The notes under the pieces: model-generated
The model's database searches: none
Seen by the model: the letters and a program-made list of their open reading frames with translations, nothing else
Told to the model about the DNA's origin: nothing
In this document: positions 52,407 through 60,640 of the stretch, one piece after another
How the letters are laid out: the number at the start of each line of letters is the position of its first letter
Numbering within the stretch: position 1 is the first letter of the stretch
Assembly: GCA_963840075.1 (NCBI GenBank)
Contig: CAWIXS010000027.1
Location: forward strand, 124,001 to 188,000
Direction: 5' to 3'
DNA: 64,000 nt
From: AWTP1-13 sp963840075
GTDB taxonomy: Bacteria; Pseudomonadota; Alphaproteobacteria; Rhizobiales; Hyphomicrobiaceae
Made by a program: the position numbers and the translations under genes

Positions 52407-53968
52407 GCGAACCGGGCAAGGCGAAACCGGTCCGCAAGAAGCCGGCGAGCGTGCTGCACATGATGCTGCTCGCCGCGGCGCTGCTGATCCCGGCGGCGAG
52501 CCTCATCCCGTTCGGAGGGTTGTGGCTGTGGCAGCACGGCCTGATAATCTACTGGGCCCTGGCGAGCTGCCTCGTCGTCGGTGGCGGCTACCTTCTCTTG
52601 GGGCGTCTGCTCGCCCGTGCGGCGCGTGCCGAGGGAGCGCAGCCCGGCGAGATGGCCGAGCATGCCGGCGATCAGAGCTGGACGCCGCGCCAGGAGGAGG
52701 CCTGGCAGGATGTCGTGGCGCTGGCATCCGCCGTGGACCCGCAGCGCCTGTCGAGCCGCGATGAGGCCCAGGGCCTGGCATTGGAGACCATCGAGCTGGT
52801 CGCCCGGCGCCTGCATCCGGAGCGCAGCGACCCGCTCCTGCAGTTCACGGTGCCGGAGGCGCTGGCGGTGATCGAGCGCGCCAGCAGCGGCATGCGCTCC
52901 TTCGTGGTGCGCAACTTTCCGTTCGGCGACCGCATCACGGTGGCGCAGCTGATGTGGCTCTACCGCTGGCGCGGCGCGCTGCAGTACGCCGAGAAGGGCT
53001 TCGACCTGTGGCGCATCGTGCGGCTCCTGAACCCGCTGTCGGCCGCGACCCAGGAGGTGCGCGAGCGCCTGACGCGGCAGGTGCTCGATGTGGGCCGCCA
53101 GCACGTGGCGCAGCGCCTCGCCGACGCCTTCGTCAGGGAGGTCGGCCGTGCCGCCATCGACCTCTACGGCGGCAACCTGCGGGTCGAGGCCGAGGCGCTG
53201 GGCGCGCATGTCACCGCCGCCTCGCGCAGGGATCTCGCCGCCGCCGAGGCGAGGGAGGCCGAGCCGCTGCGCATCCTGGTGGCGGGGCAGACCGGCGCCG
53301 GCAAGTCGAGCCTCGTCAATGCGCTCGCCAACGCGGTGGAGGCCCAGGTCGACGCCCTGCCGGCCACCCAGAGCTTCACGGGCTACAAGCTCACTCACGA
53401 GGGCCTGCCGGCGGCGCTGCTGGTGGACAGCCCGGGCGTCGCGGGTGTCGCGGAGTTTCCGGCTTTGATCCGCAACGCCGCCAACGTCGACATGGTGCTG
53501 TGGGTGTGCTCCGCCAGCCGGGCTGCGCGCGAGATCGACCGGCAGGCGCTCGCCGCGATCCGCGAGCATTTCGCCGGCGAGCCCAACCGGCGCCGCCCGC
53601 CCATGCTGCTGGTGCTGACCCACATCGATGCTCTGCGCCCTTTCGACGAGTGGGACCCGCCCTACGACCTGGCGCAAGCCTCGCGCGCCAAGGCGCAGGC
53701 GATCCTGGGCGCCATGGAGGCCGCCGGGGCGGAGCTCGGCTTCGAGGCCGCGGAGATCGTGCCGGTGCGCGTCGACGCTGCGGCGGCGCCCTACAACATC
53801 GACGCGCTGTGGGCCAGGATCATGGAGCTGGTGCCCGACGCGCAGCGCGCCCGCCTGCTGCGCACGCTGAGCGACCTCAGGAGCGCGCCGGCGTGGTCGA
53901 CGCTGTGGTCGCAGGCGGCCAACGCCGGCCGCGTCATCAAGGACACCTTTCATCAAGCGCACTCCTGA
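52403..53968 (+). CDS. Membrane-anchored P-loop GTPase
   Basis: A 521-residue protein. Two N-terminal membrane helices (VLHMMLLAAALLIPAASLIP and YWALASCLVVGGGYLLLG), a helical region (about 90-285), then the GTPase domain: G1 ILVAGQTGAGKSSLVNALAN (about 291-310), G2 Thr in ALPATQSFTGY, G3 LLVDSPGVAGV, G4 LVLTHIDALRPF. It starts with GTG overlapping the upstream stop (GTGA). It resembles YfjP/YeeP- and dynamin-like bacterial GTPases. Two unequal GTPases translated together suggest a heteromeric membrane machine; no neighbour hints at cargo. Confidence 0.78.
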   Translation: MSEPGKAKPVRKKPASVLHMMLLAAALLIPAASLIPFGGLWLWQHGLIIYWALASCLVVGGGYLLLGRLLARAARAEGAQPGEMAEHAGDQSWTPRQEEAWQDVVALASAVDPQRLSSRDEAQGLALETIELVARRLHPERSDPLLQFTVPEALAVIERASSGMRSFVVRNFPFGDRITVAQLMWLYRWRGALQYAEKGFDLWRIVRLLNPLSAATQEVRERLTRQVLDVGRQHVAQRLADAFVREVGRAAIDLYGGNLRVEAEALGAHVTAASRRDLAAAEAREAEPLRILVAGQTGAGKSSLVNALANAVEAQVDALPATQSFTGYKLTHEGLPAALLVDSPGVAGVAEFPALIRNAANVDMVLWVCSASRAAREIDRQALAAIREHFAGEPNRRRPPMLLVLTHIDALRPFDEWDPPYDLAQASRAKAQAILGAMEAAGAELGFEAAEIVPVRVDAAAAPYNIDALWARIMELVPDAQRARLLRTLSDLRSAPAWSTLWSQAANAGRVIKDTFHQAHS

Positions 53969-53984
53969 GTCCTAGCGGGGTAGC

Positions 53985-54074
53985 GGGGTCGGACCCCTCG
54001 CCTCGGAGCTCGAGTTGAAACTCCGACGTCGGAGGCGAGGGGTCCGACCCCGTCACGCCGAGGGGTCTGACCCC
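53985..54074. repeat. GGGGTC-N-GACCCC palindromic repeat, copy 3
   Basis: Three palindromes (53985-53997, 54039-54051, 54062-54074). The first two, with flanking CTCGCCTC / GAGGCGAG, form a long near-perfect inverted repeat. It lies between convergent genes and contributes the final codons and stop of the sarcosine-oxidase-like gene. Confidence 0.87.
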
Positions 54075-55204
54075 GTCAGGCGCGAGAGCTTGAACAGGCC
54101 GGTGTCGTGCGGTGTCGCCCCGTGCATGGCGAGGTCGGCGAGGATCGCGCCGATGCCGGAGCAGAACTTGTAGCCGTGGCCGGAGAAGCCGGCGGCGACG
54201 GCGACGTTGCGGTGCTCGGGCAGGGTGTCGAGGATGAACTGCCCGTCCGGCGAGTTCACGAACATGCAGGTCTTGAAGGCCACCCCTGTGCCCATCGGCG
54301 TGGCGAGGTAGCGGCCGATCCAGGTGAGCACGGCCTCGTCCGCGGCGGTGATGCGCCGGTCGATGGCGTCGGGGTCGACATCCTCCTCGCGATGGCGGAA
54401 CTTGCCGACCTTGAAGCCCTCGCCGGCGGCCCGCTCGGGAAAGCCGTAGAAGTTGCCCCGCTCCGGGCAGTCGAGGATGAAGACGGGGAAGGACTGCGGC
54501 GCGAACGGCGCCCCGTCGGTCTTGAACCAGCCCACGACCTGACGCTGCGGGACCGCCAGGGCCTCGAATTGGCCGAGCAGCTTGGAGGTCCATGCGCCGG
54601 CGGCGAGGACGAGGGAGCCCGCCTCGTAGCGGCTCGCCGCCGTCTCGACCTCGACGTGGTCGCCGGCGGCCTTCCACCGCAGCACGGGCTCGTTCTCGTG
54701 CACCTCGGCGCCGAGCCTGCGGGCCAGGGTGGCGTGCGCAACGATGGCCCGGTCCGCGGGGAGGAAGCCGGCCTCGGGCTGCCAGACGGCCTCGAACTCG
54801 GGCGGCAGGCGCCAGGCCGGATGGCGCCGCTGCACCTCGCTCGCGCCGAGCACCGCGTGGGTCAAGCCGTGCAGCCGGCACGCCTCCTTGGCGCCTTTGA
54901 CGACGCGGCCGGTCGGCAGGCCGATGTCGAGGCCGCCGGTCACCGTGAGCAGGCGCTCGCCGAAATCGCGCTCCAGCGCCTGCCAGCGGGTGAAGGAGAG
55001 GCGCATCAGAGGCACGTAGCTCGGATGCTCGAAATAGGCGAAGCGGAAGATGCGGGTGGCGCCGGCCGAGGAGCCCAGCTCGTGCGGGATCGTGAGCTGC
55101 TCGAGCCCGAGCACGCGCCGGCCGCGCCTGGCGAGCTCGTAGATCGCCGCCGAGCCCATGCCGCCGGCGCCGATGACGATGTGATCGAAGGTGTGGCTGC
55201 TCAT
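54053..55204 (-). CDS. Monomeric sarcosine oxidase / N-methyltryptophan oxidase-like flavoenzyme
   Basis: A 383-residue FAD-dependent amine oxidase. N-terminal dinucleotide fold HIVIGAGGMGSAAIYELARR, then SSAGATRIFRFAYFEHPSYV, as in SolA/SoxA. The Cys that binds FAD covalently in this family is present in FKTCMFVNSPDGQFILD, followed by the C-terminal AGFSGHGYKFCSGIGAILAD. ATG 55204 starts MSSHTFDHIV. N-methyl amino acid substrate not fixed. The final residues TGSDPSA come from the palindromic repeat, replacing the native end just after the conserved FKLSR. Confidence 0.9.
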   Translation of the reverse strand: MSSHTFDHIVIGAGGMGSAAIYELARRGRRVLGLEQLTIPHELGSSAGATRIFRFAYFEHPSYVPLMRLSFTRWQALERDFGERLLTVTGGLDIGLPTGRVVKGAKEACRLHGLTHAVLGASEVQRRHPAWRLPPEFEAVWQPEAGFLPADRAIVAHATLARRLGAEVHENEPVLRWKAAGDHVEVETAASRYEAGSLVLAAGAWTSKLLGQFEALAVPQRQVVGWFKTDGAPFAPQSFPVFILDCPERGNFYGFPERAAGEGFKVGKFRHREEDVDPDAIDRRITAADEAVLTWIGRYLATPMGTGVAFKTCMFVNSPDGQFILDTLPEHRNVAVAAGFSGHGYKFCSGIGAILADLAMHGATPHDTGLFKLSRLTGSDPSA

Positions 55205-55299
55205 GGCGGGATTGTCGGGCGCTGAGGGGGCGCCGTCAAATCGGCGGTGCCGGCGTGCCGCTGGTGGCGGCCACACAGCGGTCGGGTGTCCTGAACAAC

Positions 55300-55446
55300 A
55301 CGAGTGGAGCGAATCACGTTATGGGTTCGAGGCACAGAGCGGTTGCGCTCTGACAATAAGGGCCTGGTGCTTCTGCACAGAGGACTGGGCCCAGATCCCG
55401 TCACTGGGCCCTCGGTCTTGTCCCTACGGACCGAGGGCCTTTTTCG
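55300..55446 (+). ncRNA. Candidate small RNA between divergent-facing minus-strand genes
   Basis: A plus-strand segment ending in a strong intrinsic terminator although no plus-strand gene lies nearby. It contains a 7-bp hairpin CAGAGCG-GTTG-CGCTCTG (55335-55352), then a segment with two CTGGGCCC copies (about 55385-55411) that can pair with each other or with the terminator stem. A short frame (MERITLWVRGTERLRSDNKG) runs through it and could be a leader peptide. No known RNA family was recognised; the 5' end is a guess. Confidence 0.35.
55407..55444 (+). terminator. Strong intrinsic terminator
   Basis: An 11-bp perfect stem GGCCCTCGGTC / GACCGAGGGCC with an 11-base loop, followed by five T. 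It sits in a 420-base gap with minus-strand genes on both sides, so it must end a plus-strand transcript with no obvious gene. The rest of the gap shows no other feature. Confidence 0.88.
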
Positions 55447-55625
55447 TTGCAGAGGCGCATGCGGGATTGGCGCTGCGGCGCGGTTTTGCGGCTCGCCGGG
55501 GCGCGGGCTACCCAGCTACCTGAGAGTCTATGAGGTGCCCTGGAATTGCTTCCTGGGCAGCGGGAGAGCCATCCACCGCGGCCGTGGTCTCCAGCAGGTC
55601 CGACTGTGGATACAAGACGGTGGAG

Positions 55626-56477
55626 CTACCCGGCGGCCAGGGCGCGCAGGCCCTCGCGGTAGGTGGGGTAGAGCAGATCGACGCCCAGCTCGCGGCGGAT
55701 GCGGGTGTTGCGCACGCGCTTGCATTCGGCCCAGAAGCTCGCCGCCATGCCGCTGAGGCCGGCCTGCTCGAAGGCAATGGGCGGCGGCGGCGGCAGCCCC
55801 AGCAGCTCGGCGGCGTAGGCCACCACGTCCTCGGGCGGGGCCGGCTCGTCGTCGCTGACGTTGAACAGGCGCTGCCCCGTGTCCTTGTCGATGGCGGCCG
55901 CCAGCACCCGCGCGACATCGTCGACATGGATGCGGTTGAAGACCTGACCGGGCCTGACGATGCAGCGGGCGGTGCCGGTCCTGAGGCTGTCGATGACGCT
56001 GCGCTCGGGCCCGTAGATGCCGGCGAGCCTGAAGACCTCCACACGCCGCCCGGTCTCGCCGGCGAAGGCGAGCCAGGCCTGCTCGGCCTCCAGGCGCAGC
56101 AGGCTGCGCTCCAGGGCCGGGGCCGTTGGGCTCTCCTCGTCGACCCACGCGCCCTTCTGGTCGCCGTAGACGCCGACCGTCGAGAGATAGCCGATCCAGG
56201 CGAGGTCGGAGAGACCGGCGATCTCCTCGGCGTAATGGCGCAGCACCACGTCGCCCTCCAGATCCGGCGGGATGCTGACGAGGAGATGCGTGCTGCCGCG
56301 CAGGAGTTCCCGGACCTCGGAGCACGGCGCGTCGCCCTTGTAGGCGGCGAGTGCCACGCCTGGCTCGGGGGCGGCCGGCGGGCTCCGCCTGGTGCCGGCG
56401 ACGCTCAGATTGCGCGGGCTGAGGCGCCGCGCGAGGCTCTCCGCCGAGTAGCCGTAGCCGAAGCAGAAGAGCCGCAT
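55626..56477 (-). CDS. NAD-dependent epimerase/SDR, YeeZ-like
   Basis: A 283-residue extended-type SDR. N-terminal fold MRLFCFGYGYSAESLARRLS (Gly-rich, G-x-G-x-S), STHLLVSIPPDLEGD, catalytic region YLSTVGVYGDQKGAWVDEES (Ser/Tyr, with the usual Y-x-x-x-K altered), RLAGIYGPERSVIDSLRTG and NRIHVDDVARVLAAAI. It resembles YeeZ/YfcH-like proteins of uncertain function. ATG 56477 overlaps the queG stop by one base (TGATG), so the genes are co-translated. Confidence 0.85.
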   Translation of the reverse strand: MRLFCFGYGYSAESLARRLSPRNLSVAGTRRSPPAAPEPGVALAAYKGDAPCSEVRELLRGSTHLLVSIPPDLEGDVVLRHYAEEIAGLSDLAWIGYLSTVGVYGDQKGAWVDEESPTAPALERSLLRLEAEQAWLAFAGETGRRVEVFRLAGIYGPERSVIDSLRTGTARCIVRPGQVFNRIHVDDVARVLAAAIDKDTGQRLFNVSDDEPAPPEDVVAYAAELLGLPPPPPIAFEQAGLSGMAASFWAECKRVRNTRIRRELGVDLLYPTYREGLRALAAG

Positions 56478-57601
56478 CAGGCCCCCTCCACGCCCCATTC
56501 GGCCCGCACGGCCGGGTCTGTTTCACGTGAAGCAGCGAGGCCTTTGGCGATGGCGAAGGTCTCGGCGTCGGCGAGTTGCGCCAGCGCCCAGACGGCCATG
56601 GCGCGGACCAGCGGCGAGGCGTCCGCGAGGAGACGCCGCGCGGCCGGGACGAGGCCGGCGTCGCCGGAGTTGCCGGCGGCGATCAGCGCGTTGCGCAGCA
56701 CGCGGTCGCGCCCGGTGCGCTTCACCGGCGTGCCGGCGAAGCGCTTGCGGAAGGCGGCATCGTCGAGCGCCAGCAGCTCGGCGAGCGGGGGCGAATGCAA
56801 CGCCTCGCGCACCTGCAGCCGGGCGTCGTGCGCGGCGGCGGCGAACTTGTTCCAGGGGCACACGGCGAGGCAGTCGTCGCAGCCGAACACGCGGTTGCCG
56901 ATCGCCTTGCGGAACTCGGTCGCGATGTGCCCCTTGTGCTCGATGGTGAGGTAGGCGATGCAGCGCCGCGCATCGAGCTGATAGGGCGCCGGGAACGCGG
57001 CGGTGGGGCAGACCTCGAGGCAGCGGCTGCAGCTGCCGCAGTGGTCCTCCGCCGGCGCATCGGGCTCGAGGGCGGCCGAGGTCAGGATCGCGCCGAGGAA
57101 CAGCCACGAGCCGTGCTCGCGCGAGACGAGGTTGGTGTGCTTGCCCTGCCAGCCGAGGCCCGCCGCCTCGCCCAGCGGCTTCTCCATCAGCGGCGCGGTG
57201 TCGACGAACACCTTCACCTCCGCGCCGCTTTGGCGCGCCAGAGCGCCGGCGACGCGCTCGAGGCCCGCTTTCACCACGGCGTGGTAGTCGCTGCACTGCG
57301 CGTAGCAGGAGATGGCGCCGCGGTCCGGTTGCGCCAGCACCGCCAGCGGATCGCGCTCGGGCGCGTAGTTGAGCCCGAGCATAACTATGGAGCGGGTCTC
57401 GGGCCACATGCCCAGCGGATGGCCGCGCCGCTCGGCCGTCGTGGCCATCCAGGCCATGTCGCCGTGGCGCCCCTCGCGCAGGAAATGGCCGAGCCGGTCG
57501 GCGACGGCCGGGGCGATCGCCTCCGGCGTGGTGATGCGGGCAACCGCAAACCCGGCGGCCTGCGCCTCGTCCTGCACCAGCTGCTTCAGGCTTGCGGTCA
57601 T
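56477..57601 (-). CDS. queG: Epoxyqueuosine reductase
   Basis: The last step of queuosine synthesis in tRNA, a cobalamin and [4Fe-4S] enzyme. In its 374 residues: GMWPETRSIVMLGLNYAPER, CYAQCSDYHAVVKAGLERVA, FVDTAPLMEKPLGEAAGLGW (catalytic Asp), two ferredoxin-type clusters HCGSCSRCLEVCPTAAFPAP (about 190-205) and FGCDDCLAVCPWNKFAAAA (about 240-258), and a C-terminal HEAT-like region RLLADASPLVRAMAVWALAQ. The usual CYARGRDYH reads CYAQCSDYH here. Start MTASLKQLVQDEA. Confidence 0.94.
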   Translation of the reverse strand: MTASLKQLVQDEAQAAGFAVARITTPEAIAPAVADRLGHFLREGRHGDMAWMATTAERRGHPLGMWPETRSIVMLGLNYAPERDPLAVLAQPDRGAISCYAQCSDYHAVVKAGLERVAGALARQSGAEVKVFVDTAPLMEKPLGEAAGLGWQGKHTNLVSREHGSWLFLGAILTSAALEPDAPAEDHCGSCSRCLEVCPTAAFPAPYQLDARRCIAYLTIEHKGHIATEFRKAIGNRVFGCDDCLAVCPWNKFAAAAHDARLQVREALHSPPLAELLALDDAAFRKRFAGTPVKRTGRDRVLRNALIAAGNSGDAGLVPAARRLLADASPLVRAMAVWALAQLADAETFAIAKGLAASRETDPAVRAEWGVEGA

Positions 57602-57655
57602 GGGAGTGCATGGACTCAGATGAGCGTCGGGATTGGCACCAACGCCGGTTCGGTG

Positions 57656-57743
57656 TCATCCCGGCACTCGTTGCCGGATCCAGCGCAAGACAAGCGCCGG
57701 AGCAAGCGGTTGGCTGGATGCCGGGGACAAGCCCCGGCATGAC
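57656..57743. repeat. CCGGGGACAAGCCCCGG repeat, copy d
   Basis: TCATCCCGGCACTCGTTGCCGG ... AGCGCCGGAGCAAGCGG ... CCGGGGACAAGCCCCGGCATGACA, between queG and uppP, which diverge. Related to copies a-c by its CAAGCGCCGGAGCAAG and CCCCGGCATGACA segments. Confidence 0.82.
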
Positions 57744-57888
57744 AGCTCAGGATAACGGTGCAGGTCAGCCACAACCAGCAGGGAATTAAGCCACAAGCTT
57801 GGCGTGTGCTTGAGAGCGCCGGCTTGCAGGCGTACTGGAGGAGGCTCATCATCGAGCTGCGGTCTGCCCGAAGCACGAGGGAATGCCA

Positions 57889-58695
57889 ATGCAGACTTGG
57901 CAGGCGATCCTGCTCGGGTTCATCGAAGGCCTGACCGAGTTCCTTCCCGTCTCCTCCACGGGGCACCTGCTGCTCCTCCAGAATCTCCTCGGCATCTCCT
58001 CGCCCGGGCAGACCTTCGTGGTGCTGATCCAGCTCGGCGCCATTCTGGCGATCCTCACCGTCTACGCCGCCAAGCTCCTGCGCCTGCTCTTCGACCTGCC
58101 GCGCGATGCGCGCACCCGCTGGTTCGTGCTGGCAGTCCTCGTTGCCTTTCTCCCGGCGGCGGTGATCGGCGCGGCGGCGCACCGCTACATCAAGGCCGTG
58201 CTGTTCGAATCGCCCTGGCTCATCTGCACCACGCTGGTCGTCGGCGGCGTCGTCCTGCTCATCGTCGACAAGCTCAAGCTGCAGCCGCGCTATCACGATG
58301 CCATGGATTATCCCGTCCCGGTCGCCTTCGCCGTCGGGCTGTGCCAGGCCGCGGCGATGATTCCTGGCGTGTCGCGCTCGGGCGCCACCATCGTCGGGGC
58401 CCTCCTCCTGGGCGCCGACAAGCGCTCGGCCACGGAGTTTTCCTTCTTCCTCGCCATGCCGACCATGATCGGGGCCTTCGCCTACGACCTCTACAAGAAC
58501 TACGAGATCCTGGGGCTCGACGACGTGACGAGCATTGCCATCGGGTTCGTGGTGTCCTTCATCACCGGGGTCGTGGTGGTACGCTATCTGCTCGACTTCG
58601 TCAGCCGGCACGGCTTCGCGCCGTTTGGCTGGTGGCGCATCCTCGTCGGCGGAATGGGGCTGGGCGCGCTCGGCGCCCTCGCCGTGCTCGGCTGA
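57889..58695 (+). CDS. uppP: Undecaprenyl-diphosphatase (BacA type)
   Basis: An integral membrane phosphatase that recycles undecaprenyl diphosphate for cell-wall synthesis and gives bacitracin resistance. In its 268 residues: LGFIEGLTEFLPVSSTGHLL (catalytic Glu-rich motif), VLIQLGAILAILTVYAAKLL, IPGVSRSGATIVGALLLGAD (second motif with Arg) and several further membrane helices. Two ATGs lie six bases apart; the second (57889) has proper spacing from GAGGGA, the first almost touches it, so the second is annotated. Functionally linked to, but not adjacent to, the UppS paralogue. Confidence 0.95.
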   Translation: MQTWQAILLGFIEGLTEFLPVSSTGHLLLLQNLLGISSPGQTFVVLIQLGAILAILTVYAAKLLRLLFDLPRDARTRWFVLAVLVAFLPAAVIGAAAHRYIKAVLFESPWLICTTLVVGGVVLLIVDKLKLQPRYHDAMDYPVPVAFAVGLCQAAAMIPGVSRSGATIVGALLLGADKRSATEFSFFLAMPTMIGAFAYDLYKNYEILGLDDVTSIAIGFVVSFITGVVVVRYLLDFVSRHGFAPFGWWRILVGGMGLGALGALAVLG

Positions 58696-58703
58696 GGCCG
58701 CCG

Positions 58704-59168
58704 CTAGGCCGCCTGCACCGTGGATGGCTCGGTCAGGATGGCATGGAGCGTGGCGCGGTCGTGCGAGGAGCGGAGCCTCTCGACCATCTGCGGCTCCCGC
58801 GCCAGGCGCGAGATGCGGGCGAGCGCCTTGAGGTGATCGGCGCCGGCGTCCTCGGGCGCCAGCAGCACGAAGATGAGATCGACAGGTTCCTCGTCGGGCG
58901 CCTCGAAGTCCACGGGCTGCTCGAGTCGCGCGAATACGCTGACGATCCGCTCCAGCCCCGCAAGCCGGCCATGTGGTATGGCGATGCCGCGCCCCATCGC
59001 CGTGGAGCCCACCCGCTCGCGCTGTAGCAGCGCCTCGAGGATGTCGCGGCCCTCCAGGTCCGTCAGGGCCGCGGCCTTCTCCGCCAAATCCTGGAGCACC
59101 TGCTTCTTGGTCTTGGCCGCAAGCTTTGGGATGATTGCGTCCAGCGTGATCAAGTCGCCGAGTTCCAT
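58704..59168 (-). CDS. ptsN: Nitrogen-PTS EIIA component PtsN
   Basis: A 154-residue phosphoacceptor protein of the regulatory PTS-Ntr chain. MELGDLITLDAIIPKLAAKT, then the phosphorylated His in GSTAMGRGIAIPHGRLAGLE (about 64-83), ARLEQPVDFEAPDEEPVDLI and LLAPEDAGADHLKALARISR. AGAAGG precedes ATG 59168. The usual neighbours rpoN and hpf are absent here. Converges with uppP with only eight bases between stops. Confidence 0.94.
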   Translation of the reverse strand: MELGDLITLDAIIPKLAAKTKKQVLQDLAEKAAALTDLEGRDILEALLQRERVGSTAMGRGIAIPHGRLAGLERIVSVFARLEQPVDFEAPDEEPVDLIFVLLAPEDAGADHLKALARISRLAREPQMVERLRSSHDRATLHAILTEPSTVQAA

Positions 59169-59880
59169 CTGGCCTTCTCTGTCTCCTGCGTTGCGTTTAG
59201 GACCCCAGACGCGCGGAAGTGCCATCTCGTGCCCGCACCAACGCACCAGTCCGGCCGGGGCAGGTCCCGGCGCGGGGTCGCAGGCAATCTCAACCGCAAG
59301 CCCCCGGGCGCGATACCGAGGAAGCTGCACGCCCTGTCAGACCCTCGACTGGCCGATTTCCCGGCACCCGGTCCGCCCGATTGGATGCACGCTGCATCTG
59401 GCGCGGGCCCCCCTTCGCCCGGAGAGACGAGCCGCTTGCCGGCCCCTGGGGACTGTTCCCATCATTTGGGGCGCTCGCAAGGCGGGGCGGAACCTAGATC
59501 AGCAACCCTGCGGTGTCAAATCGGCCGCGCACGCCATTAGTGGTCGTTTGCAGCGCGGCTATTGCAGCGCACCCATCGCGCGTGGCGCAATTCCTGCCCA
59601 GCCAGGATTGTCAAGCTGGCGCAGCGCTGTAAAAGGCGCGGACCGTCGGAGGCGCAGACCACGGAGGGGCCGTGCCGTGCGTTTCGCGAGGCCCAGCGCG
59701 GGCGCAGGGCCCCAAACCGCATCTGCAAGTCGTCCGCCTACCGAGAAGCTGGGTCGCGCGCCACGCAGACCACCGGGGCCCGCGAGCAGCAACGATGCGC
59801 AGCTTTACCTGTTGAAGGTGGCGGGGTGGTCGCCTAGTGTGCGCCCCGCAGCCGTCAATCCTGAAATCGGCGCCACGCAG
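59169..59880. other. About 710-base gap between ptsN and rph
   Basis: The longest gap in the window, between two divergent conserved genes. Open frames exist on both strands but are Arg/Pro/Ala-rich and have no domain; hrcA, the usual divergent partner of rph, is missing. No repeat family member, known RNA or terminator was recognised. It must hold the promoters of ptsN and rph; the excess length is unexplained. Confidence 0.45.
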
Positions 59881-60594
59881 ATGCGGCCTTCGAGACGCAA
59901 GCCCGACGAGCTACGCCCGGTCTCTGTCGACCGGCGCGTATCCATGCATGCGGAGGGCTCCTGCCTCATCAAGTTCGGCAATACCCATGTGCTGTGCACG
60001 GCCACGGTGGAGGACCGGCTGCCGCCCTGGCTCAAAGGGCAGGGACGCGGCTGGATCACGGCCGAGTACGGCATGCTGCCGCGGGCGACGACGCAGCGGA
60101 CGCGGCGCGAGGCAAGCGTCGGCCACCCCTCGGGGCGCACGCAGGAGATCCAGCGCCTGATCGGCCGCTCGCTGCGGGCGGTCGTGGATCTGCCCAAGCT
60201 CGGCGAGCGGCAGATCTCGATCGACTGCGATGTGCTGCAGGCGGACGGGGGCACGCGCACGGCGGCCATCACCGGCGCCTGGGTGGCGCTGCACGACTGC
60301 ATCAAGTGGATGTGCAGCCGCGACATGGTCAAGGACGGCGTGCTGCGCGACCATGTGGCTGCCGTCTCCTGCGGGCTCTACAAGGGCATGCCCGTGCTCG
60401 ACCTCGACTATCCCGAGGATTCGGAGGCCGATGCCGACGCCAATTTCGTGATGACCGGATCGGGCGGCATCGTCGAGGTGCAGGGCACCGCGGAAACTAC
60501 ACCCTTCTCGCAGGAATCGTTCGACCAGCTGATGGCGCTGGCTAGAAAGGGCGTCGGCGAGCTGATCTCGCTGCAGAAGCTGACGGTGACGTGA
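59881..60594 (+). CDS. rph: Ribonuclease PH
   Basis: A 237-residue phosphorolytic 3'-5' exoribonuclease that trims tRNA precursors. MRPSRRKPDELRPVSVDRRV, CLIKFGNTHVLCTATVEDRL, GWITAEYGMLPRATTQRTRR, EIQRLIGRSLRAVVDLPKLG, ISIDCDVLQADGGTRTAAIT and LDLDYPEDSEADADANFVMT give an unbroken family match. ATG 59881 agrees with the conserved N-terminus. Upstream frames in phase are not conserved. Here it is followed by a glyoxalase-fold gene, not rdgB. Confidence 0.97.
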   Translation: MRPSRRKPDELRPVSVDRRVSMHAEGSCLIKFGNTHVLCTATVEDRLPPWLKGQGRGWITAEYGMLPRATTQRTRREASVGHPSGRTQEIQRLIGRSLRAVVDLPKLGERQISIDCDVLQADGGTRTAAITGAWVALHDCIKWMCSRDMVKDGVLRDHVAAVSCGLYKGMPVLDLDYPEDSEADADANFVMTGSGGIVEVQGTAETTPFSQESFDQLMALARKGVGELISLQKLTVT

Positions 60595-60640
60595 CGCTGC
60601 GCGCCCGGTGTGCGGGTGCGCATTGCTTCGGAGCCTTGCC

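Noticed and set aside
51290..53968. 892-residue single fusion of the two GTPases
   Set aside because: The long frame reads the first GTPase gene out of frame; the true first GTPase is in another frame (51228-52406) and the second starts with GTG 52403.
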